NCBI GenBank assembly: GCA_041674485.1
Contig: JBAYVP010000075.1
Span: 1-17,224 of the forward strand
Source of the DNA: JAGXQV01 sp041674485
Lineage (GTDB): Bacteria > Pseudomonadota > Gammaproteobacteria > Burkholderiales > Sulfuricellaceae
Direction: 5' to 3'
DNA length: 17,224 bases
Shown in pieces: positions 1 through 7,101 of this stretch. The position numbers and the translations under genes are program-made. Positions within the stretch are counted from its first letter, which is position 1. Every line of letters starts with the position of its first letter. A model generated the notes under the pieces. That model saw only the letters and a list, made by a program, of their open reading frames with translations, did not search any database and was not told the origin of the DNA.

Positions 1-236
1 CCTAGAAACCTCCGTTGAACGGGCTGGAGTGTGCGGTTTTCCGGGTGCAGGGCAAGGCGCAACGACGCGGAATGGTCGTTCCATTCCAAGGAGTTGCAAC
101 GCCGCCATGCGCCCGGAAAACCGCACAATCCAGCCCGTAGCGCCCTCACCAAACGGGTGAAAGCAAAACAGGTGACAAAATTGTTTAGAACCACCATATT
201 GCACATCTTGGCAAGCGGTCAACGGAGGTTTCTAGG
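1..236. repeat. Palindromic element, copy A, with 18-bp terminal inverted repeats
   Basis: The ends are a perfect 18-bp inverted repeat: CCTAGAAACCTCCGTTGA at 1-18 and its reverse complement at 219-236. Inside is a long hairpin whose arms 19-45 and 112-138 pair over 27 bp with one mismatch. At its tip is a 7-bp stem (GGAATGG 69-75, CCATTCC 81-87) around the loop TCGTT. Boxes near GGCAAGGCGC (51-60) and TTGCAACGCCGC (94-105) recur in copies B and C. The segment 139-218 has no obvious pairing beyond a small CACC/GGTG hairpin, and holds a box at 173-194 that recurs at 16614-16635. No transposase is visible, so it would be a non-autonomous element. The window begins at its first base, so it could extend further left. 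Confidence 0.8.
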
Positions 237-485
237 TTTAATCCGTTTGCCCTAAAGCCCAGTCGAAGGGTGAATGGGTTAGTTGTGACGTTTCTTAGTA
301 TAAAAACCGCTGGCTTCACTGCCCGCAGCAGAGCAGTATAGTATCTATGATGCACGGTAATATGGGAGGAATTTCGGAGAGGATGGCGTCGGTTTAGTTG
401 GCAGAACGAATCGCCGCCACTCTCCAGCCGGATTTTCCATTCGCAGTAAGTTCGGAAAAACCAACTGAAGAATTCAGGTTAGGCT
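237..485. other. Gene-free stretch between copy A and the regulator gene
   Basis: I see no credible gene here. It contains a short imperfect repeat-like string around 256-279 (CCCAGTCGAAGGGTGAATGGG), of a style common in intergenic DNA of related bacteria. It also has a ribosome-binding-like GGAGAGG followed by a four-codon open frame near 376-397, which is too short to support. The weak terminator listed separately lies at its right edge. Nothing else stands out. Confidence 0.5.
455..477 (-). terminator. Possible weak terminator after the response regulator
   Basis: On the minus strand, just past the regulator's stop codon, CTGAA and TTCAG (465-477) form a 5-bp stem with a 3-base loop, followed by TTGGTTTTT. 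The position is right and there is a T run, but the stem is short and AT-rich, so this is tentative. Confidence 0.3.
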
Positions 486-2114
486 TTATTTACTCTTGGG
501 AAGGGCGTCAAGCGCATTCTGAATCTGGGCGCACCACTTTTCATCGGGGTCCAGCTTTGCCACTTTTTCCACGCATTCCCGCACTTCCTGTACGGAAGTG
601 TCGTTTCTTCCATTCTTGTTCATGGAGAGCACCGCCACGTTGGCCAGGTTGATCAATATCCGCTTGTTGTTCGGCAACATATTCCTGGCGTTGCGCAACC
701 ACTCAATCGCCTCATCCAGTTTGCCTTCCTTGGCGAGGGTAACCCCCCGGTTGTTGGCGTCTACGACCTCTTTGCGCGCGGTTTCGACGAGTTTTTGCCC
801 TTCGTCCACCATGCCTGCCTGGCTATACACCTCGTTTACCTGGGCGATCAGTTCTTTGTTCTCGTGATTGTTTTTCACGATATTTTGCACCAAACTCTCC
901 GCCACTTCCTTGTTTCCGGTTTCGAGGAGAAGTTGCGCCGCCTCTATCATGGTGCCGGCCGGAAGGCTGTTCTTGTCGCGTTGGACGATCTCGGCGATTT
1001 CCTTGGCCGCCTTGCCTGCCGCGACGTAATCGCCCGATTTCCGATGGACCATACCCTCCACCACCTTGGCATGGAAGTTGGTTTCCTGGTCGTTGAATTC
1101 CTTGCCGACGCTTTTTAGAATCTGTAGCGCCTCGACCGGGTTATCCTTCGCCGAGCAAAGTTTGGCCAGGCCAAGGTGGGCCACGGGAGTTTTCAAGACG
1201 GAAAATTCGCCGAGCTTGATCGATTTGCGATAGGCATGTTCCGCCGCTTCCAGATCGCCCCGCTTGTGCGCAATCTCTCCAAACGATCTTTGGCGAATGT
1301 AGGAGTTTGGGGAAAGCGCCGTGCTCCGTGCCAAAACGCGTTGCGCTTCTTCCAGATTTCCCTGGCTCTCGTAAATCTTGGCCAGCAAATCGTGCGCTTC
1401 CAGGTAGGCTGGATTTTCCTTGAGCAATTCCTGTAGCAGCCGTTGCGCCGTTGCTGCGTCGTTCGAATAAAAAGCCACCTTGGCCAATCCTGTCCTGGCC
1501 CAGGGAACATCGCGCACCGCGAGGATTTTCTCGAAGACCTGCCTAGCCTGATCGTAGTTGCCCATATTGAGCAGCAAGTTGGTCTTGATGCGCAACAGGT
1601 CGGTGGCATTGGCTTTGCTCGCGCTCAGCGCTTCGTCGCACAGCGCAATGGCGCGGGCGAAGTTTTTCGTGGAAATGGCTTTTTCTATATCGTGCAGCGC
1701 AACCTTTTTGGTCATCACCTTCTCCACCCTGCTTCTCAGGGCGGCTTCGGTGACAGGCTTGATGATGTAGTCGTCGGGCATGTATTCGGCTGCGCCGACT
1801 ACCATATCCGAGGTTTTTTCAGCCGAGATGATGATCCATGCCGTAGCAAGGCCGATCAGATCACGGCACTTCGCTTCTTCCAGAACTTGCTGGCCGTTTT
1901 TGCCTATGCCCAGATTGTAATCGCACAGGACGGCGCTGTATTTGTTTTTTTCGAGGCAGACAATCGCTTCTTTTCCGTTGGCTGCCATGTCGATATCCTT
2001 GGCGCCAAACGATTTCAGCATTTCCCGCAGCATGCCCCGCATCCCCTGAAAGTCGTCCACGATCAGGAAACGCTTGCCTACGAACATCGAATTTGAATTC
2101 AGGAACATTGCCAT
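486..2114 (-). CDS. Response regulator with receiver domain and TPR tail
   Basis: A 542-residue cytoplasmic signalling protein. Residues about 12-135 form a CheY-like receiver: acidic pair D20-D21, phosphoacceptor D65 in the string LCDYNLG, S97 in place of the usual Thr/Ser, and K119 in the string IIKP. Residues about 140-535 are helical tetratricopeptide repeats (several A-x-x-L/Y-x-x-A patterns), a protein-binding scaffold. There is no DNA-binding or enzymatic output domain, so output is probably by protein contact. The start MAMF is supported because a truncated second copy upstream (2119-2205) begins MAMT after the same type of purine-rich ribosome site. It lies 111 bp downstream of a soluble histidine kinase, its likely partner. 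The target process cannot be read from the sequence. Confidence 0.9.
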   Translation of the reverse strand: MAMFLNSNSMFVGKRFLIVDDFQGMRGMLREMLKSFGAKDIDMAANGKEAIVCLEKNKYSAVLCDYNLGIGKNGQQVLEEAKCRDLIGLATAWIIISAEKTSDMVVGAAEYMPDDYIIKPVTEAALRSRVEKVMTKKVALHDIEKAISTKNFARAIALCDEALSASKANATDLLRIKTNLLLNMGNYDQARQVFEKILAVRDVPWARTGLAKVAFYSNDAATAQRLLQELLKENPAYLEAHDLLAKIYESQGNLEEAQRVLARSTALSPNSYIRQRSFGEIAHKRGDLEAAEHAYRKSIKLGEFSVLKTPVAHLGLAKLCSAKDNPVEALQILKSVGKEFNDQETNFHAKVVEGMVHRKSGDYVAAGKAAKEIAEIVQRDKNSLPAGTMIEAAQLLLETGNKEVAESLVQNIVKNNHENKELIAQVNEVYSQAGMVDEGQKLVETARKEVVDANNRGVTLAKEGKLDEAIEWLRNARNMLPNNKRILINLANVAVLSMNKNGRNDTSVQEVRECVEKVAKLDPDEKWCAQIQNALDALPKSK

Positions 2115-2118
2115 AAAA

Positions 2119-2205
2119 TTATCTCTCTCGATGCATTAAGGAAGGCGCACAAAGCAGGAAATGCTGGCCTCCAAACTTCGAACCGGTATTCGAGGTCATT
2201 GCCAT
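2119..2205 (-). pseudogene. Deletion scar: regulator N-terminus fused to kinase C-terminus
   Basis: A 28-codon reading frame starts ATG with the ribosome site AGAGGA. Its product begins MAMTSNTGSKFGGQHFLL, which lines up with the start of the neighbouring regulator, MAMFLNSNSMFVGKRFLI (shared M-A-M, N, S, F, G, F-L). In another frame the same DNA ends with codons for C-F-V-R-L-P-stop, matching the kinase tail C-F-V-L-R-L-P-stop. The flanks also repeat: about 50 bp around 2098-2150 resembles 2190-2240. The simplest reading is that a kinase-regulator pair was duplicated in tandem, and one regulator body plus one kinase body was then deleted, leaving this junction. I do not expect a functional product. 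Confidence 0.75.
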
Positions 2206-2225
2206 AATTATTCCTCTCGACGCAT

Positions 2226-2906
2226 TTAAGGAAGGCGCAGCACGAAGCAGCCGCCGCCATATTCGCCGCCGTTTTCCAGCGTCATGGCGCCGGTTTTACC
2301 GTGGTTCTTATGAAGTCTGGCCACCATGGCGGAAAAATACAAGCCCAGCCCGGTGCTGCCGGAGGCGAAGCTCACCCCCTTGTTGACGGCATCCCCCGCT
2401 TCGATCACATCGGCAGGGTAGCCGCTACCGTTATCCTCCACCCTGATTTCCAACATGCCGTCCACCACCTTCAAGGAGAGCTTCAATTTGCCCTTGGTGT
2501 AATGCGCAGCATTGTTCAAAGCATGCATGATCGCGCCGGAAACCAATTCGCGATCGAAATACCACACCATGGCCGGATCGTAATCCAGCACCAGTTCGAT
2601 ACCCATATAGTCCAGCAGCGCCCGGTTCTGCGCAGCAACGTCATTCACGAATTCGTCAATGGAATTTTCAGCCAGGTCGAAGGGATAGAAATTATTGCCG
2701 ACTTTGTAAATGGACAGCATCTGGATCAGGTTGATGTTGACGCGCTTGACCTCGTAGAGCATAGGCGCCGCCTGATTCCGGACGGAAGCGTCGAGCGACT
2801 CCATATTCTCTTCCAGAAAGCCGATCAGCATGCTGACCGAATTTTTCATATCATGTATCGCGGAAGCAAGAAAGGCCGGAATGTCGGGATTCGTTTCGTT
2901 GTCCAT
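2226..2906 (-). CDS. Small soluble sensor histidine kinase
   Basis: A 226-residue protein with no membrane segment and no recognisable sensor domain. Residues about 8-70 form the dimerisation/phosphoacceptor region, with H18 followed by D-M-K-N-S. Residues about 115-226 are a HATPase_c domain: N box around N131-N132, the D-N-G-S-G motif at 158-162, and the glycine-rich G-S-T-G-L-G-L-Y at 183-190. Family knowledge says it autophosphorylates on His using ATP and passes phosphate to a receiver domain; the regulator downstream is the obvious acceptor. Lacking a sensor, it may be controlled by another protein. The ATG start has an AGGA ribosome site that falls right beside the repeat at 2920-3010. 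Confidence 0.88.
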   Translation of the reverse strand: MDNETNPDIPAFLASAIHDMKNSVSMLIGFLEENMESLDASVRNQAAPMLYEVKRVNINLIQMLSIYKVGNNFYPFDLAENSIDEFVNDVAAQNRALLDYMGIELVLDYDPAMVWYFDRELVSGAIMHALNNAAHYTKGKLKLSLKVVDGMLEIRVEDNGSGYPADVIEAGDAVNKGVSFASGSTGLGLYFSAMVARLHKNHGKTGAMTLENGGEYGGGCFVLRLP

Positions 2907-2919
2907 TTATTAAGTCCTG

Positions 2920-3010
2920 AGTGCTGAGTGGTAGGGTGGGCACGCTTTTGTGCCCACGCGGTCAGCGATAGTCATTTTCCGCGTGGGCACAAAAAACGTG
3001 CCCACCCTAC
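2920..3010. repeat. GTAGGGTGGGCAC nested palindrome, copy 1
   Basis: GTAGGGTGGGCACG (2931-2944) pairs with its reverse complement at 2997-3010. Inside it, GTGCCCACGCGG (2950-2961) pairs with CCGCGTGGGCAC (2979-2990), giving a nested cruciform-type structure. One GTGCTGA heptamer lies on the left. The right arm overlaps the last codon of bamB and provides its TAG stop. A second copy lies at 4193-4317, at the other end of bamB. The palindrome resembles REP-like repeats seen between genes in many proteobacteria. As RNA it could act as a terminator-like or stabilising hairpin between bamB and the kinase. Confidence 0.85.
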
Positions 3011-4173
3011 TTAACCTTTATTGTAAACATTCCGCCATTGCCGGTTTGCAGCAGGAGATCGCCATTCAGCGAAAGCGGCGGCGCCACCGCGGCGCTGCCG
3101 TCGGTGGCGATGCGAGCGGCATAAGCGCCATCGTCGCGGGAAAGAAAATGGACATATCCCTGGTAATCGGCGACCGCGACATAGCCATTCAGCACCAGCG
3201 GTGCGGTAAGTTGGCGCCCCAGCAGCTTGTCCTGTTTCCAGATGCTGGCGCCGCTGCTCTTGTCCAGCGCGTGTAATGCACCGGAGGCGTCACTCACGTA
3301 AAGATAACGGTTATCCACGGCCAGCCCTGCAACGCTGGAAATTTCCCGTGCCCATAATTGCTTGCCGCTGACCAGCTCGAAGCAGGCGACCCGTCCCTGG
3401 AATGCCACGGCGCAGACCGCGTTGTCATCCGCCACCGGCAGGCTGGTAATGTCCGCAATGCGTTCCAATTCGGTGGCGCCGCGCGGCAGCGCCACGGTGG
3501 CTTCCCAGCCGACGTTGCCGTTGGCGAGATTGAGCGCCGCCAGTTTGCCGCCGGAAAAGCCGGCCAATACCGCGCCGCGTGTCAGGACGGCTCCGGCATA
3601 GCTGCGCAACACCAGCGTCGGCGTGGCGCGCTGGTAGACCCATTTGCGCTTGCCGTCCTTGGCGTCGAGACCGAACATCCGCCCGTCGCCGGTGCGCACC
3701 ACCACGACATCGTCCGCTGCCTGCGGCGCGCTCAACACTTCGCTGGTCACCTTGGCCTGCCACAACGGCTTGCCGTCATAGTCGAAAGCCAGCACGTCGC
3801 CCTTGCCCGTACCCACCAGCACCAGATTATCGCCGACGCCAACGCCGCTGGAAAGCTTGCGCCCGGCGTCTATGCGCCAAACCTGACTGCCGCTGCCGGC
3901 ATCGAAACGCGCGATCTGACCATCTTGCCCGGCGGCGAAAACGCCACCCTTGCCGATGGCCGGCGTAAACACAGCGCCTCCCGCAGCGCTCACCTGCTGC
4001 CGCCACGCCAATGCGACTGTGGCGCTCGGCTTGAATTCCGGCAACTCCGCCTTGACCGCTGCGCTGGATGCGCCGAACAAGCCGAAACCGGTGCTCACCT
4101 GTTCCGTCAAGGTGGAGCACCCCGCCAGCATGGATAGGAGCAATATCGGCAATAATTTGCTGTTCAAACTCAC
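3007..4173 (-). CDS. bamB: Outer-membrane assembly lipoprotein BamB
   Basis: A 388-residue lipoprotein of the BAM complex, which inserts beta-barrel proteins into the outer membrane; BamB binds BamA from the periplasmic side. The N-terminus has a lysine, a hydrophobic stretch and the lipobox L-A-G-C with the acylated Cys at 19. The rest is a beta-propeller with repeated PQQ-like blades (for example G-S-Q-V-W-R, G-K-P-L-W-Q, G-K-R-K-W-V, G-K-Q-L-W-A, A-S-I-W-K). The start is GTG, preceded by AGGGGA at suitable spacing. It follows yfgM as expected. The TAG stop lies inside the edge of the palindrome at 2920-3010, so the last bases of the gene belong to a repeat. The der gene often found next is missing. 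Confidence 0.95.
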   Translation of the reverse strand: MSLNSKLLPILLLSMLAGCSTLTEQVSTGFGLFGASSAAVKAELPEFKPSATVALAWRQQVSAAGGAVFTPAIGKGGVFAAGQDGQIARFDAGSGSQVWRIDAGRKLSSGVGVGDNLVLVGTGKGDVLAFDYDGKPLWQAKVTSEVLSAPQAADDVVVVRTGDGRMFGLDAKDGKRKWVYQRATPTLVLRSYAGAVLTRGAVLAGFSGGKLAALNLANGNVGWEATVALPRGATELERIADITSLPVADDNAVCAVAFQGRVACFELVSGKQLWAREISSVAGLAVDNRYLYVSDASGALHALDKSSGASIWKQDKLLGRQLTAPLVLNGYVAVADYQGYVHFLSRDDGAYAARIATDGSAAVAPPLSLNGDLLLQTGNGGMFTIKVK

Positions 4174-4192
4174 TGGTTTCCCCTGTTTTTTT

Positions 4193-4317
4193 AGTGCTGA
4201 GTGCTGAGTGCTGAGTCAGGTAGGGTGGGCACGTTTTTTGTGCCCACGCGGTTGATTACCTGTCCGCGTGGGCACGATAAAGCTGTGCCCACCCTACTTG
4301 ACTCGGAACTCAGCACT
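4193..4317. repeat. GTAGGGTGGGCAC nested palindrome, copy 2, with heptamer flanks
   Basis: Three GTGCTGA heptamers in tandem (4194-4214) pair with ACTCAGCACT at 4308-4317 as the outer arms. GTAGGGTGGGCAC (4220-4232) pairs with GTGCCCACCCTAC (4285-4297), and GTGCCCACGCGG (4240-4251) pairs with CCGCGTGGGCAC (4264-4275). It fills nearly the whole gap between the yfgM stop and the bamB ribosome site. It has the same plan as copy 1, so bamB is bracketed by two copies. Confidence 0.87.
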
Positions 4318-4322
4318 GCTTT

Positions 4323-4949
4323 TTATAACCCGTCCAATTTCAACTGGATCAATTCCCGATAGGGGCTTTTGACGCCTATCTTGTCCAACGCAGCCTGATA
4401 GGCGCTACGCGCTTCGGTGTTCTTGCCCTGGACGGCGAGTATATCGCCTTTCAAGTCGGCGAACAGTGCTGCAAAAGCCGGGTTGGGTTGCAATTCAACC
4501 TGCTTCAGCGCTTGTGCGTAATCCTTTTCGTCCAGCAGAACGACGGCCAGGCGCAACCGCGCCATATCGCGCACGACATCTTCCTTGGCGTGCTCGGCGG
4601 CCCACTGCAACTGGGCCTTGGCGCTTTTCGCGTCGCCGGCGTCGTAATTGGTCTTGGCGGCAATCAGCGCGGCGCGCGGCGCGTAGGCCGTACTTGGGTA
4701 TTGTTCCATGATCTGCCCGGCAGTGTCGCGGGTTTTCTTGGCGTCGGCGCTTTTTGCTCCGCCCTGCAATGTCTCGAACATCAGCGACGCCTTTGCCGTC
4801 TGTCCGCTCTGATACTGGCGCCAGCCCTGCACCCCCGCCACCGTTACGGCAAACACCGCCACGGCCAAAATCACCATGTTGCCGTTGCGTTTCCACCATG
4901 CTTTGATGATGTCTATCTGTTCCTGTTCTTCGAGATCGTAAGTTGCCAC
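4323..4949 (-). CDS. yfgM: YfgM-like membrane-anchored TPR protein
   Basis: A 208-residue protein close to the family's usual length. An acidic cytoplasmic start (M-A-T-Y-D-L-E-E-Q-E-Q) leads to one membrane segment at about 24-42, then a periplasmic helical TPR domain. In E. coli, YfgM is an ancillary subunit of the SecYEG translocon working with PpiD to hand over secreted proteins; I infer a related role. The position between hisS and bamB is the conserved one. The start is GTG, with AGGAG about ten bases upstream; that site is part of a short repetitive string of TAGGAATT-like units (4958-4981). The TAA stop is followed after five bases by a palindromic repeat. Confidence 0.9.
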   Translation of the reverse strand: MATYDLEEQEQIDIIKAWWKRNGNMVILAVAVFAVTVAGVQGWRQYQSGQTAKASLMFETLQGGAKSADAKKTRDTAGQIMEQYPSTAYAPRAALIAAKTNYDAGDAKSAKAQLQWAAEHAKEDVVRDMARLRLAVVLLDEKDYAQALKQVELQPNPAFAALFADLKGDILAVQGKNTEARSAYQAALDKIGVKSPYRELIQLKLDGL

Positions 4950-5004
4950 CGTTTTTAGCTCCTAATTCCTAAAATTCCTAGACCGGACGAGCCGGATACG
5001 CAGT

Positions 5005-5070
5005 GCGGTAATGGGTGATGGGTAATGGGTGATGAAAACCTCCCGACCATCACCCATCACCCATTACCGC
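5005..5070. repeat. GGTRATG heptamer inverted repeat overlapping the hisS stop
   Basis: On the plus strand, 5005-5034 is built of GGTAATG/GGTGATG heptamers, and 5048-5070 is their reverse complement. The two arms can form a stem of about 20 bp around a 13-base loop. The right arm encodes the last hisS codons (V-M-G-D-G-stop). As RNA it would form a strong hairpin between hisS and yfgM, without a clear T run, so it is not a standard terminator. Confidence 0.8.
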
Positions 5071-6312
5071 AGCCGCAGTTTCCACTGTCATGCGCGCCTG
5101 TTCTCCCAGTTCGCGCAATGGTTTGACGCTGACCTCAGAGGCGGCGGCTTCATCGTCGCCGATAATCACCGCGTAGCGCGCTCCGCTGGCATCCGCTTTT
5201 TTCATCTGTGATTTAAAACTGCCGCCGCCGCAATGCAGTATCGCCTTTAATCCTCTATCTCGCAGGTTTTCCGCAACTTGCGACGCCATCCGCCCGGCGG
5301 CTTCGCCCACATGCAACACATAAGCATCCAGTGCTTGCTGCGGCGCTTTGAATCCGCCCTCTTCCAGCAATGCCAACAGGCGCTCCACGCCCATGGCGAA
5401 ACCGCAGGCGGGCGCCGCTTTGCCGCCGATCTGTTCGATCAGCCCGTCGTAGCGCCCGCCGGCGCATACCGTGCCTTGCGCGCCGAGACGCTCGGTGACC
5501 CATTCGAACACGGTGAAATTGTAGTAATCCAGCCCACGCACCAAACGCGGGTTGATGTCGAAACTCACGTCGGCTATGCGCAGCATCGCCTGCAAATCCT
5601 CGAAATGCTTGAGTGACGCTTCGTCCAGATCGTCCAACAATTTGGGCGCACCCTCTATCAGCGCCTGCATCGCCGGGTTCTTGCTATCCAGCACGCGTAG
5701 CGGATTGGTATGCATGCGACGGCGCGCCTCTTCGTCCAGATCGTCGCGATGCTGTTCCAGGTAATGGATCAGTTTCTTGCGATGACGCATCCGGTCGTCA
5801 AGAGCGCCCAATGTATTGATTTGCAACGCGATGCCATCCAGACCCAACAAACGCCACAGCCGCGCCGTCATTATAATATGTTCGGCATCCATGTCCGGCC
5901 CGGCATAGCCGAGCGATTCCACGCCGACTTGGTGGAATTGGCGGTAGCGCCCCTTTTGCGGGCGCTCGTGACGAAACATCGGCCCCATGTACCACAAGCG
6001 CTGTGGTGCATTGTACAGCAGATTGTGCTGCAATACTGCACGCACGCAGGAGGCGGTGCCTTCCGGGCGTAGCGTCAGGCTCTCGCCGTTGAGCGCGTCG
6101 ATAAAGGTGTACATTTCCTTTTCGACGATGTCGGTGACTTCGCCTATCGCCCGGGCAAACAGCGAGGTCTGCTCGACGATGGGCATGCGGATGGTGCGGT
6201 AGCCGTAGGCGGCCAACCAGTCCTGCACGGTTTCCTCGAAAAACCGCCATAGGTCGGCGTGTTGCGGCAGGATGTCGTTCATGCCGCGGACGGCTTGGAT
6301 AGGAGAAGTCAT
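5050..6312 (-). CDS. hisS: Histidyl-tRNA synthetase
   Basis: A 420-residue class II aminoacyl-tRNA synthetase that charges tRNA-His in the cytoplasm. Visible landmarks are the N-terminal R-G-M-N-D (residues 9-13), T-L-R-P-E-G-T-A-S (80-88), motif 2 around W-Y-M-G-P-M-F-R-H-E-R-P (107-118), the histidine-specific G-L-D-Y-Y block, G-G-R-Y-D-G-L, and motif 3 around F-A-M-G-V-E-R-L. The C-terminal anticodon-binding domain (about 325-415) is present. Length is typical. The final residues (V-M-G-D-G) are encoded by the heptamer repeat at 5048-5070, so the natural end of the gene has apparently been replaced or extended by repeat DNA. It starts 12 bp after the DUF3050 gene and is probably co-transcribed with it. 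Confidence 0.97.
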   Translation of the reverse strand: MTSPIQAVRGMNDILPQHADLWRFFEETVQDWLAAYGYRTIRMPIVEQTSLFARAIGEVTDIVEKEMYTFIDALNGESLTLRPEGTASCVRAVLQHNLLYNAPQRLWYMGPMFRHERPQKGRYRQFHQVGVESLGYAGPDMDAEHIIMTARLWRLLGLDGIALQINTLGALDDRMRHRKKLIHYLEQHRDDLDEEARRRMHTNPLRVLDSKNPAMQALIEGAPKLLDDLDEASLKHFEDLQAMLRIADVSFDINPRLVRGLDYYNFTVFEWVTERLGAQGTVCAGGRYDGLIEQIGGKAAPACGFAMGVERLLALLEEGGFKAPQQALDAYVLHVGEAAGRMASQVAENLRDRGLKAILHCGGGSFKSQMKKADASGARYAVIIGDDEAAASEVSVKPLRELGEQARMTVETAAAVMGDG

Positions 6313-6324
6313 AAGCGCTGAATA

Positions 6325-7101
6325 CTAGGGTTTCCGGTCGGCAAGGACGGCCTGGTGTACGCCGTCCCAGAATCGTATGCGCGCTTCCAGCGCCGCGCAG
6401 GCCGCCGTTTCGGCTTCCTTGATGCGCACCGGATCGCCGCCGCACAGTTCTTCCAGCATCAGCAACGACAGGGGGCCGTGGGAGTCCTCATCAAGGTGGA
6501 TATGGCGTTCGAGGTAATAATGAAAAGCCGGCGCGACGCTTTGGCCGATATTCATTTTTGCCAGAAAGGCGCGGAACATCTGCGGAATCACATGCTCCCG
6601 CCCCAGCGCAAAAGCCGCCGCCACGACATGGGGCTTATGGCTATTGATGAAACCGAAGGTGGCCGTCATGAATTGCTGCGCCGGCGCAGGCGCGAAACCG
6701 CTTTGCAAAGCCAAAGCGATGCCTTCCCGCCCGACGCATTCGAGAAACGCCATCGGCTTGGCGATATCGGCACCGATTTCGGCCATGGCTTGGCAGTAAA
6801 GCTCGAAGTGGCTGGCGAAGGTCGCCTGTCCCGCGCTGTCGGGCAGCCCTACATCCGACTCTTCTTCAAGGGTGATTTCATTGATGAAGCGGCGTATCGC
6901 CGGGTTGCCGACGGGCGTCCAGGGAATCGTGGTCGGCGCAATCTTGCCCTGCAAATATTTTGCCAACGACATGAAATCCCACACCGAGTAGATATGGTGT
7001 TCCATGAAACAGCGCAAATCCTCAATGTTCGTCAGTGAGCCGTAAACCGGGTGCGCATTGAGGCGCGCGCGCACCGGGGCAAGAAACGATAAATCCATCA
7101 T
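6325..7101 (-). CDS. DUF3050-type heme-oxygenase-fold protein
   Basis: A 258-residue all-helical protein that I recognise as DUF3050-like from M-E-H-H-I-Y-S-V-W-D-F-M-S (33-45), N-E-I-T-L-E-E-E-S-D (74-83) and S-H-F-E (97-100). No biochemical role is established to my knowledge. It resembles heme-oxygenase-like proteins, some of which are di-iron oxidases. Possible metal ligands, by inference only, are E34, H35/H36, D42, E79-E81, H98, E100, and E198, H200, D204, E205, H208 in the string Y-L-E-R-H-I-H-L-D-E-D-S-H. The ATG overlaps the ispG stop by four bases (ATGA), so its translation is probably coupled to ispG. It ends 12 bp before hisS. Most relatives I know have no gene at this point of the operon, so it looks like an insertion of an extra metabolic gene. 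Confidence 0.8.
   Translation of the reverse strand: MMDLSFLAPVRARLNAHPVYGSLTNIEDLRCFMEHHIYSVWDFMSLAKYLQGKIAPTTIPWTPVGNPAIRRFINEITLEEESDVGLPDSAGQATFASHFELYCQAMAEIGADIAKPMAFLECVGREGIALALQSGFAPAPAQQFMTATFGFINSHKPHVVAAAFALGREHVIPQMFRAFLAKMNIGQSVAPAFHYYLERHIHLDEDSHGPLSLLMLEELCGGDPVRIKEAETAACAALEARIRFWDGVHQAVLADRKP

Noticed and set aside
31..255. A 74-codon open frame across copy A
   Set aside because: It runs through the palindrome and its terminal repeat, has no ribosome site and no family resemblance.
237..485. A riboswitch or small-RNA gene
   Set aside because: I could not match it to any known RNA motif or find a clear promoter and terminator pair.
2931..3010. Intrinsic terminator after bamB
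   Set aside because: The stem is strong but no T run follows the outer arm on the minus strand; it fits better as a repeat.
4193..5070. CRISPR array made of the short repeats
   Set aside because: The units are 7-14 bp with no regular spacers, and there are no cas genes.
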